This document shows, piece by piece, positions 50,550 to 58,230 of a DNA stretch of 64,000 nucleotides; the stretch's first letter is position 1, and each line of letters opens with the position of its first letter. This stretch comes from Hyaloraphidium curvatum (taxonomy: Eukaryota > Monoblepharomycota > Hyaloraphidiomycetes > Hyaloraphidiales > Hyaloraphidiaceae), in NCBI GenBank assembly GCA_025558095.1, contig JAIVFI010000007.1, positions 682,001 to 746,000 of the forward strand. The letters run 5' to 3'. The notes under the pieces were generated by a model. It saw only the letters and a list, made by a program, of their open reading frames with translations, ran no database searches and was not told the DNA's origin. Both the position numbers and the translations under genes were made by a program.

Positions 50550-53500
50550 CTACGCCCCAAGAATCAGCTCCTCATCTACATTCAAACCAAAAGCGACCGG
50601 CGCGGGGGCCGGAGCGTTGACAGCGGCGGCTTCGGTGCACAGCTGAAGCCAGTGTTGGAGTTGGGCCGCGACGCCAAGAGCCCAGGCCACCGCGATCCGT
50701 TCGCGGAAGCGCCGCACAAAACGAGAGTAAAGGCCATCGAGGTCCACGGGCTGCCCATCGCGGCCGACGATCCCGGGATACTGGATGCGCCCCATCTCCG
50801 AGGAGAAGCGCGAGAAAGTGGCAGAGACAGCGCTGTACGAATCAAAAGCAAGCACGATCAGAGGGTAGAAGTTGGCGTTGAAGACGAAACGGGAGTAGTC
50901 CTTCCTGGCGGCCTCGACCCGCCGTTCGACTGCGTGGCCCGGGACCGAGAAGACCAGGCCCGTGTGCAAATGGGCCATAGAGGTGAGGGTCTTGATCTCG
51001 AGCAACCACCGTTTCCGGGTTTCGCGGTGCGTGATGAGAATGTCGCCAAGGCGGCCAGCATCCGCAGGCGTGGGCGGGGTGACAGTCTCGTAGCCATGCG
51101 CAAGGAGGTTTGGCGGCATGGGGTGCACGCGGAGGAGCGGGATGGAGCGAAGCGCCGCGCGGATGGCCGCGCAAATGTCGTCGTGACCAGGACTGAAGAG
51201 ATCCCGGCCATAGCAGCCCGAGAACGCGTGCTCCCCCGTCAGCGCCATGGCCGATCGCTTGCAGCCCCGCCGGCAGGGCAAGGAAAGACCAGGGTAGTCG
51301 GCCTCGTGCAGGAGCGGGAGGCAAAGCCGGAAGCGTACAAGTAAGCGGAAAAAGTTGTTGCGAATGTGGTTGGCAAGCAGCGCGGGAGAGGCAGTCAGGA
51401 AAGCCGACAGGCCGTCCTGCGCCTGGACGAGCCGCTTGCGGCGCTCCAGACCAGCGGAAGTGTCGGGTTGCAAGGCAATCAGAGCCGCGAGGCGGCGCTG
51501 GTCCTCGAGACGCGTAAGGTCGCTCTGCAGGCCGTGCCAGACCGGCTGAGCGAAGAAACTGGCGTCCGCAGGGAGCGTACGGCGGGCGGGCGCGGCGCCC
51601 ACCGGTTGCCCAGCACGCGCAGCCTCGGCGTACGCTGCGGCCGTGTCATCCTCGACACGCTCAAAGGCGGGGCGGAGGGCCTCGATGACGGGAACCAGTT
51701 CCCGCACGTGCTCCACGCCCACACCCCGGGCCGAGGTTCGAAGACCAAGCATGGCGTCCAAGGGGCCCGCCGTGAGGTTGAGTGAAGACAGGTAAGCCGC
51801 CGAGGCCACCTTCTCCGATGACAGAAGCCCCATCCCCGAGTAGTGCAGACCCAAGAATACCTGCTCCCGCACAGTCCGACCCTCCACCGACAGCGGATCC
51901 AGATCCTCGGCCCGATCTCCCAGCAAGCGCAAGAAGGTGGTGAAAAGCGCGTTGTCAAGACGTCGAGCAAAGGGTTGGGTAACCGAGGGGGGGAGAATGC
52001 GGAGCCAAAACGAGAAGAGCTGGGTCACACAGAGACGGAGGAGGGAGTACAGGCCCTGGAGGGAGGGGATGTCGGCCGGCATGGCGTAGCCGAGCGCGGC
52101 GCGCTCGATGTCATCGAGAAGAGCGGCAATGGAGTCGATCTTGGCCGCGAGGAACGACTCCACATAGGCAGGGGTGCCGACCGGGGCACCTACCACCTTG
52201 AGGCCGCACGAGCGAGCGAAGTCAGGCGAGCCCGGGGCCGACGCCGTGGCATGCACCTCGGGGTCGGCCTCGTGAGGCGGGAAGCCAGCGACGCGGATGT
52301 TGTGGGCCGCACCGGCCGCGCGCACCCACTCCAGCACGGCCGGGTTCGTCGAGAGCGAAAGCAGGTAGCTCTTGTCCGGGCGGTGGGTCATGCCGAGGGA
52401 AGAAAGGCCGTCACGCACCTCTCCCAGGACGGCCATGACCGAGTCCAGCGGCCCGACCACGGTGAGGTCGTCGAGGTACCCAAGGATGAGGCAGTCGGGG
52501 TGCCCAGAGCGGATGGGCCGCAGCATGCGGCTCATGGCGCAGGAGAAGATGGCAGACGCCAGCGGGTCGCCCTGGATGTTGCCCTCGTACATGGTGATCC
52601 GGAAAAGGAGCTCCGCCGAGCGCCGGTCGCGGAAGTAGGCGTGGGAAGGGCGCGAGTAAACGAGGTTGTAGTACGGGATAAGCTGAGGCACCTGGCGGAC
52701 CACCTCGCGCGCGAAGAGGCGGCGCAGCGTATTGAAGGCGTTCCTAGAGTCGACCTTCATGACGACGTGGTCGGGGAAGGCCGCCAGCCACGCGTTCACC
52801 GCGTGGGCGGTCGCCTCCGCGCCCCCGTCCACCCCGTGACCCAGGTCCTCCTGCTGTTGGAGCTTCCTCAGAAGAGCCTTGTGCCGCACGGCCAGGTACG
52901 AGCCCGCGAGCCGCGTGATGCCCTCCATAATGCCAATCGGCCGGAGCCCCCCCTCCGGCTTGAGCAGAGGGACGAGGATTTGATCCGTGAGGAGCGGCCG
53001 GAGCATGGGGGTGTCGAGTCGGCCAGTGCACACGCCATGCACCATGGCCGCCAGCGGGCGGAGCTTCCGCCGCGTCGCGTCGTTCTCGCAGTTGTGCACG
53101 ATGAAAAGTTTGGCCATGCTGAAACCCGACATGCCGGCCCCCACGCCGTCCTTCTTCCGGCGCAACCGGGCCCAGATGTCCTCCAGGAAAGCCGCGTCCG
53201 TGTAGGCAGGGCAGGGCGCGGGCGCGTTGGGGGGCAGAGACAGCCGACACAGCGGCTCTCCCTCCCGCGGCCCCGGGTACAGCTCCTCCAGTTCCGCCTG
53301 AAGCGTGGGCGTGAAGCCAGCCGGAACGGCCTCCCCCGAGAGGGCCGCGGACGCAGCACCAGGAGCGCCCTTCAAGGCGGCAAGCACGATGGACTTGAAG
53401 AGCTGGTAGTTGAGCGGCCGCAGCCCGTCCCGCCGCGCGCCCCGGTTGACCTGACGGGCGGCGAAGTAGTTCTGCTCGTACATGTAGTCCCCCGACATGA

Positions 53501-54461
53501 CGTAGCCGCCAAACGCAAGGTAGGCGGTGAGAGTGCGGTGCAGGTCGGTTTCCGGCGCCGCCGGGTCCTCGTAGGCCCGTTGGAAAGACTCGCTGGCCCG
53601 GAAGGCGAGCGCGCTCCAGGTGGTGGTCCGGTAGCGGTGCTTCAGCGGCTCCGGCGGCGGCGCCCCCGCGCCCCCGCCCGGCGGCGAATCAGGCCCGGGA
53701 CCCCCGGGTGGACCACCGTCGCCCGGGTCGCCCGGATCACCGCCGTTGCCGTGCCCGCCAGCCGCGGCGTTGCCGCCCGGCGCGCCGTCGCCGCCTGGGG
53801 GATCACCGCCGTCCGGGGCGGCACGCGCCGCCGCCGCCGCCGCCGCCAGCGCCGCCCGTTGCGCCTGGCCGTCCTGCGGGGCGTCGGCCGCAACCCGGGC
53901 GGCCGCAAGGGCCGCCATCAGCGCGGGCGCGGGTGGCGAAGCACGGGGAGATGCCGACGATGCCGCTGGTGACGCCGGTCCCTCCGCGCGTCCCGTGGCA
54001 GCCGCCCGCTCGGCACGCACGCGGTCGAGGAACTCGACGAGATCGGGTGGAAGCGAAGCTAAAGAGACGCCAAGTGGCGGGTTAGCTGCGTCCGGGTTGC
54101 ACGAGGTGTGCTGTCCAGAAACACCGGCACCAGAGGCGTTTGCGGCGTAGGGACGCCGGCAACCCCCGCACCGCGCTAGCCCCATGGCGCGCAACGCATC
54201 GGCAGACAGGCGCTGCATCGCCAACCAGTGCTCCGGGCTCCGTGTGACCCGAAGATGACCGTCCCGTTTGTTTTTGTTTGGAGTTGGCTGGAAGCGGCAA
54301 CCATCAACCGGGCACTCATGGAGGCCGGGTTCAGCAGGCGCCTCCGCCATCGGCACATCGCCGTCGATGCAAGATTGGTGATGATGAGATAGAGCTCCGA
54401 TGTTGGCGAAAGCTGCCGCGCAGCGGTGGCAGCTGTAAGGCAGGAGCGGCGTGCGGCTCAT
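50550..54461 (-). CDS. LINE ORF3: zinc finger, reverse transcriptase, restriction-like endonuclease
   Basis: A 1,303-residue polyprotein. Residues 11-31 form a C2H2-like finger (CHRCAAAFANIGALSHHHQSC), with a second Cys/His cluster at 50-121. A Gly/Pro-rich linker occupies 200-270. The reverse transcriptase spans about 455-720 (RPIGIMEGITRLAGSYLAVRH, VMKVDSRNAFNTL, NIQGDPLASAIFS, catalytic LGYLDDLTVVG at 661-670, then THRPDKSYLL). The C-terminal part has a CCHC knuckle (CRRGCKRSAMALTGEHAFSGC, 1063-1083), followed by a PD-(D/E)xK restriction-like endonuclease core (GRLGDILITH, RWLLEIKTLTS, near 1136-1160). This is the architecture of RLE-type LINEs such as R2, NeSL and Hero; no APE endonuclease is present. 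The start ATG overlaps the previous stop as ATGA. Confidence 0.92.
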   Translation of the reverse strand: MSRTPLLPYSCHRCAAAFANIGALSHHHQSCIDGDVPMAEAPAEPGLHECPVDGCRFQPTPNKNKRDGHLRVTRSPEHWLAMQRLSADALRAMGLARCGGCRRPYAANASGAGVSGQHTSCNPDAANPPLGVSLASLPPDLVEFLDRVRAERAAATGRAEGPASPAASSASPRASPPAPALMAALAAARVAADAPQDGQAQRAALAAAAAAARAAPDGGDPPGGDGAPGGNAAAGGHGNGGDPGDPGDGGPPGGPGPDSPPGGGAGAPPPEPLKHRYRTTTWSALAFRASESFQRAYEDPAAPETDLHRTLTAYLAFGGYVMSGDYMYEQNYFAARQVNRGARRDGLRPLNYQLFKSIVLAALKGAPGAASAALSGEAVPAGFTPTLQAELEELYPGPREGEPLCRLSLPPNAPAPCPAYTDAAFLEDIWARLRRKKDGVGAGMSGFSMAKLFIVHNCENDATRRKLRPLAAMVHGVCTGRLDTPMLRPLLTDQILVPLLKPEGGLRPIGIMEGITRLAGSYLAVRHKALLRKLQQQEDLGHGVDGGAEATAHAVNAWLAAFPDHVVMKVDSRNAFNTLRRLFAREVVRQVPQLIPYYNLVYSRPSHAYFRDRRSAELLFRITMYEGNIQGDPLASAIFSCAMSRMLRPIRSGHPDCLILGYLDDLTVVGPLDSVMAVLGEVRDGLSSLGMTHRPDKSYLLSLSTNPAVLEWVRAAGAAHNIRVAGFPPHEADPEVHATASAPGSPDFARSCGLKVVGAPVGTPAYVESFLAAKIDSIAALLDDIERAALGYAMPADIPSLQGLYSLLRLCVTQLFSFWLRILPPSVTQPFARRLDNALFTTFLRLLGDRAEDLDPLSVEGRTVREQVFLGLHYSGMGLLSSEKVASAAYLSSLNLTAGPLDAMLGLRTSARGVGVEHVRELVPVIEALRPAFERVEDDTAAAYAEAARAGQPVGAAPARRTLPADASFFAQPVWHGLQSDLTRLEDQRRLAALIALQPDTSAGLERRKRLVQAQDGLSAFLTASPALLANHIRNNFFRLLVRFRLCLPLLHEADYPGLSLPCRRGCKRSAMALTGEHAFSGCYGRDLFSPGHDDICAAIRAALRSIPLLRVHPMPPNLLAHGYETVTPPTPADAGRLGDILITHRETRKRWLLEIKTLTSMAHLHTGLVFSVPGHAVERRVEAARKDYSRFVFNANFYPLIVLAFDSYSAVSATFSRFSSEMGRIQYPGIVGRDGQPVDLDGLYSRFVRRFRERIAVAWALGVAAQLQHWLQLCTEAAAVNAPAPAPVAFGLNVDEELILGA

Positions 54462-55309
54462 GGCGAATACGGTGGCGGCGGCGATGCCGGTGTCCCGCCG
54501 CCAGGATCAGCTACCGCGGACGGTGCCTTGTCCGACGAGATCTCCCAATCGTCGAGCGCATGTGTCCGCATCCAAACCTCCTGTGACTCGGTCAGGTCGC
54601 CCCCCGCCCTGTGCCAGGCCGCAAGCGCCGACCACGCGTCACCGATAGCATCACGGCCGCCGTCATCGAGGAGCTCGGAACCTGGCCATTCGAGGTGCGC
54701 CGGCGAACCGGGCTCCGTGTGAGCATACCAAGGAGGCAAGGTGCGCGTCGGAGTGGATACTTCCGAGGAGCTCTGCCCCCCCCCGGCCGTTGGTGCCGGC
54801 GGCGTGCCGGGGGTTGTGCGGGGCGGCGCAGGCGGCAGCTGCAAGCTCGGCACGGCGGTTGCAGCTGGGGTTTCCCACGGAGGATGGCCTGGGTGCGCCG
54901 AGAGCATGGAAGCGGCCGAAGCCGGGGCATCAGCGATCAAGATCTGCGATGACGAGGAGGGAGATACTTCCGAGCATGCCGCCCCTTTCCCCCCCGCTGG
55001 TGCCGGCAAGCGGGAGGAGCCGCGGGGCGGCGTGGGCAGAGTGTGACCCTCGGCCAAGCTAGGCACGGCATTTGGCCGAGGGGCCCCGGGGGACGCGGGG
55101 TCAATGTCGGAAGTCTCCCCTGCTGCCGCGAACGGCCTCGGAACTCGGTGAGACGTTGTAGATAGTGGTAGTTGGCGTACCGGTGAAGACTGCAAAACAG
55201 CAAAAGATGGAGGGGCTGACCGCGCCCGGGAGGTATCCGGACGAGCTCGGCGCCGAGAAGAGCAGCCCACTACTCGGCGTTGCCACTTGCTTGGTGGTGT
55301 TTTAGGCAT
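54458..55309 (-). CDS. LINE ORF2: Pro/Ser-rich protein of unknown function
   Basis: A 283-residue frame lying exactly between ORF1 and the RT ORF. Its ATG lies inside the last codons of ORF1 (ATGCCTAA, 8-nt overlap), and its TGA overlaps the ATG of ORF3 (ATGA). It is rich in Pro, Ser, Ala and Thr, starts basic (MPKTPPSKWQRR), and includes a Trp-rich block near residues 190-265 (LPPWYAHTEPG, AWSALAAWHRAGGD, EVWMRTHALDDWEIS). I recognise no domain. The precise overlaps and intact frame argue that it is translated. Alternatively it is a linker translated by frameshifting or reinitiation. Confidence 0.65.
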   Translation of the reverse strand: MPKTPPSKWQRRVVGCSSRRRARPDTSRARSAPPSFAVLQSSPVRQLPLSTTSHRVPRPFAAAGETSDIDPASPGAPRPNAVPSLAEGHTLPTPPRGSSRLPAPAGGKGAACSEVSPSSSSQILIADAPASAASMLSAHPGHPPWETPAATAVPSLQLPPAPPRTTPGTPPAPTAGGGQSSSEVSTPTRTLPPWYAHTEPGSPAHLEWPGSELLDDGGRDAIGDAWSALAAWHRAGGDLTESQEVWMRTHALDDWEISSDKAPSAVADPGGGTPASPPPPYSP

Positions 55310-57467
55310 TCAAGGACGGTGAGCCAGGAGCCGGCAGCAGGGATCCGGTTGACGTGGAGGCGGCCTTGGCCTGGGGGAAGCCGAGCTTGCGAACGGCCGC
55401 CTTGGCCTTCCGTTCCGCTTTGGCGGATTTGACGTCGATTTGCTGATACGGCTTGGCAACCTTGTCCGGGTTTGTCCCTGCCACATCCTCCACGGGACGG
55501 CCCTTGCCTGCGTGCTTGGGGCCTGGGGCCATCGTAGGATCACCAACCGCGGATGCCCCAGCGGCCTCATCGGCCGTGTGCATGTCTTCGCTTGGTGCCT
55601 CCGAGTTCGAACCATCGCCCTCAGCAGAGGCTTCGGAGGCGGCGTCGTTTCCACCCGAGGCCTCAGAGCCGGTGGCATCCTCCTCCATCGCAGATTCCGT
55701 GCCCTCCATTGCGGGAGCAGCAAGCTCCAGATCCTCCAGCGCGGTATTGGCTGCAACCTGCTGTGCAGCACTGCTGATGGCGTTCTCAGCGGCCAGCTGG
55801 TCGGCACCACCCATGTCCTCGTCCCCATCCTTGTCAGCCGGCTCCAAAATGGGAAGACCATGGAAATCCATCTTTTCGGCGGCGTCAGACTCCCCCCAAT
55901 CGACCGAAGCACCGGCACCACCACCACCGAGTGCCGAAAACCTGTTGTGGGACGCCTTGGCCACTGGCTGGGCAAGAGCTGGGGGCGCAGAGCCTGCGCG
56001 CTTGCCGGACGGCCCAGCTGTAAGCCACTCGTTGGCCGCAGGGGCGGTGGGGGAAGCCAGATGCGGAGGAACGACCTCTTCCCTCAGGGGGGGCAGCCGC
56101 GGGGTCGTGGCGGGCTCCACCGTTGGGGGAGAGAGCCGTACGTTGGCCGGGTTGTGAATGCAGTCCGCCTCGTGCGCACGGCGTGCTTGCGGGCTGGCAA
56201 AGGCGCCGGGATTCATGCGGTTGAGACCGTCTGGGCAGTAAGCACAGTTGGTGCACGTGGCATCGTCACCGACGTGGCCGCCCGTGCGCTTGCAGTGGCC
56301 GCACTGTCCGTTGCTACTGTCATAGCGGACAGCTGGGCGAAGGAGCTTGTGCTGGAGGAGTGTCCCCCACGAGTCAAGGAAGCAGTACGAGGGTGGGCCA
56401 ATGCGTGCTGCGCGGTCAAAGAAGGCATCAACCCCGCACTGCGAGACGTCGAAAGTGACCCGCCAGAAGGCGTTGCTGTCGGTGCCCGAGATGGGAGCCG
56501 CTTCAATGACTTGGCAAGGGGCCCCATAGTGGTTCTGGAAAGTCGCGTAGAGGCGGGCCCACCAGTCCGGGCACTCGTGCACCGAACCAGGGACGATCAT
56601 GGGCCCGATCTTGAGCTCGGCGTGCGTGTCCTTGAAGACAGGGTGGATGCGCAGCCGACGCGTCGGGCCGTTTGGGAACTTGACCTCCAGCACCCCCTGC
56701 TCCACCAAGGCGTTGATAGCGTCTGCCCCGTCGACAGCACCAACAACACAGAAGAGGTCCAGTCGCGAGTAACGCGGGTTGTAGCCTCGCGTCTCGGTCG
56801 TGAAGACGGTGGTGGGGAAGGTCGCCTTCGCCACGGCTTCGGCGACGACGCGCCGTCGGTCCTTTGGCACACCGTTGAGGTCGATGAGGCAGTGGGGGAC
56901 AGGCCCAATGAAGGCCGGCGTGTAGCCCCGACCGTTGGCGTGCGGTTGCACCCGATCGATGAGCTTGGCGTAGTTGGTGGGCGCCGAGAAAGGCATGGCA
57001 GAAGCCAGATGCTCCGCCATCGCGCCGTCCGTGACACGAACAATCGGGCGGTCGGGCGAGGTGCGCGACGTTGCTGCGGCGAAAGAGCGAGACCCCAGGC
57101 GCGTGGCGGGGGCGGTTGCTTTCGGGAGACGATTCTGCGGAGCCGGCTCCTCCCGGGCGCCGCCGTTGGCGGACGCGGGGCGGATTTCAGTGGTCGATTC
57201 AGCAGCGTCCTCCTTAGAACCTGTCAGCTGAGCCGTAGCACCAGCGGGGGCCGGCGCGGGCTCCTCTGCCGCGCCAGGGAGGCGAGGAGAGGCAGCGACG
57301 CCGGGAGCGTGGGAAGAGTGGACGGGATTCGCAAGCGCCTCCGAGGAGGCCGCGGCGAGCGCAGGGGAGACCTTGCCATCAGGCAGGACCACGGGAGCGG
57401 CCGCATCATTGGGCCCCTGCCCTGTGTCAGGGGGGTCCATTCCGGGTAAAATTGACGGCGGCGGCAT
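55302..57467 (-). CDS. LINE ORF1: gag-like protein with zinc knuckle
   Basis: A 721-residue gag-like protein. The N-terminal 140 residues are Pro/Ala/Ser-rich. The middle (150-390) is a globular region with an RRM/esterase-free fold reminiscent of other LINE ORF1 proteins (IDLNGVPKDRRRVVAEAVAKATFP, YSRLDLFCVVGAVDGADAINALV, WWARLYATFQNHYG, FWRVTFDVSQCGVDAFF). A Cys-rich knuckle follows (CGHCKRTGGHVGDDATCTNC, then AYC and H-x3-C), likely nucleic-acid binding. The C-terminal third is acidic and low-complexity and ends in a basic stretch (KSAKAERKAKAAVRKLG). In this copy the first Met is the very first codon after the 5' junction, so the native N-terminus may be longer. Confidence 0.85.
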   Translation of the reverse strand: MPPPSILPGMDPPDTGQGPNDAAAPVVLPDGKVSPALAAASSEALANPVHSSHAPGVAASPRLPGAAEEPAPAPAGATAQLTGSKEDAAESTTEIRPASANGGAREEPAPQNRLPKATAPATRLGSRSFAAATSRTSPDRPIVRVTDGAMAEHLASAMPFSAPTNYAKLIDRVQPHANGRGYTPAFIGPVPHCLIDLNGVPKDRRRVVAEAVAKATFPTTVFTTETRGYNPRYSRLDLFCVVGAVDGADAINALVEQGVLEVKFPNGPTRRLRIHPVFKDTHAELKIGPMIVPGSVHECPDWWARLYATFQNHYGAPCQVIEAAPISGTDSNAFWRVTFDVSQCGVDAFFDRAARIGPPSYCFLDSWGTLLQHKLLRPAVRYDSSNGQCGHCKRTGGHVGDDATCTNCAYCPDGLNRMNPGAFASPQARRAHEADCIHNPANVRLSPPTVEPATTPRLPPLREEVVPPHLASPTAPAANEWLTAGPSGKRAGSAPPALAQPVAKASHNRFSALGGGGAGASVDWGESDAAEKMDFHGLPILEPADKDGDEDMGGADQLAAENAISSAAQQVAANTALEDLELAAPAMEGTESAMEEDATGSEASGGNDAASEASAEGDGSNSEAPSEDMHTADEAAGASAVGDPTMAPGPKHAGKGRPVEDVAGTNPDKVAKPYQQIDVKSAKAERKAKAAVRKLGFPQAKAASTSTGSLLPAPGSPSLNA

Positions 57468-57468
57468 T

Positions 57469-57480
57469 GGGTGTGCGTTT
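57469..57480. repeat. 12-bp target-site duplication, 5' side of the LINE
   Basis: GGGTGTGCGTTT, identical to 50491-50502. It abuts the first codon of LINE ORF1 on one side and the frameshifted membrane-protein gene on the other. Confidence 0.85.
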
Positions 57481-58070
57481 CGGGTGCGTCTCAGAAGCCA
57501 CGAGGTCGACGAGGTGGTGGCCGGATGCTCTGCCGCGGAGGCTGCGGGCGCCCGATGCGCGCGGGCCCGGGCCGGAGCCGGCCGCGTCGGCCAAGCTCGA
57601 CCCGCCCGCGCTGCTCCGCGCCCTGCCGCCGCCGCTGAGGCTGCTGATCGCCGCGCAGCTCTGGCTGGCCGTGCACTACATCGGCTTGCCCGACGCCGTT
57701 CTGCCCCCCTCTACACGGTGACCATGATCCTCAGCGTCGCCTACGTCGCCTTCTGGGACCTGCTCGCCGTCGCCGCCTCCAACGGGCAGGCAAACGCCAC
57801 CGCATCCTTGCTCCTCCAGGCGAGCCGGGAATGCCGGTCGCTCCTCGCTTTTTCGGCGCCGGATCCGGCAATGGCGCAGCACCCGGAGCTGCTGCGGGCG
57901 TTTGCGGAGGGGGGGGGGCGGGGGGGAGGGCGAGGTGGCTGTGGTTCGAGCCGGACTACGGGTCCGCGAGGGCCGTGGCGATCGCGGCGTTCACGGTCGC
58001 GGTGGGGTTGTGGTCGGTGTTCAGGTCGAGCGGGGTTTACCTGACGCCGGAGCTGGCGTGCTGGGGTTGA
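57481..58070 (+). pseudogene. Membrane protein gene broken by homopolymer frameshifts
   Basis: Three successive plus-strand frames together read like one small membrane protein. The first gives LRLLIAAQLWLAVHYIGLPDAVLPP. After a C6 run (57703-57708) the second gives LYTVTMILSVAYVAFWDLLAVAASNGQ, AMAQHPELLRAFAE. After a long G run (57908-57917) the third gives RARWLWFEPDYG, ARAVAIAAFTVAVGLWSVFRSSGVYLTPELACWG and a stop at 58070. Each piece contains one hydrophobic, transmembrane-like helix. Because the frame changes occur at homopolymers, they may be assembly errors and not true decay. The LINE lies directly upstream, so the promoter or 5' exon could also be lost. Family unknown. Confidence 0.5.
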
Positions 58071-58230
58071 GAACATGGACGGGGCATGCAGAGCATCCCG
58101 CCGGCTATATCCCCCGGTGGTTAGGCCAGAGGCGGCCTAACTTCTGTGGAATGGAGCCCAGTTACGAATGAATGAAGATTGCTTTGAAAACATCGTTATC
58201 AGAAGATTCAGATCGGGATACAAACGTAAG

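Larger units (their letters stand above)
50503..57468 (-). mobile_element. Three-ORF non-LTR retrotransposon with restriction-like endonuclease
   Basis: A 6.97-kb insertion bounded by a 12-bp TSD. It contains ORF1 (55302-57467), ORF2 (54458-55309) and ORF3 (50550-54461), all uninterrupted and overlapping one another by 8 and 4 nt. There is no poly-A; the 3' end is a short AT-containing tail following a segment (GGTGGGATTGCTAGC, minus strand) that is shared with a truncated copy at 60093-60405. The first codon of ORF1 is only 1 nt from the 5' TSD, so any 5' UTR is absent in this copy. The element sits between two divergent host genes and looks young: all ORFs are intact and the tail copy is nearly identical. 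Confidence 0.9.

Noticed and set aside
51843-53972. A 709-codon plus-strand frame opposite the LINE reverse transcriptase
   Set aside because: It is antisense shadow of ORF3; no motifs, and the opposite strand encodes YLDD and the endonuclease core.
55440-57449. A 669-codon plus-strand frame opposite LINE ORF1
   Set aside because: Antisense shadow with biased Gly/Arg/Val composition and no recognisable domain.
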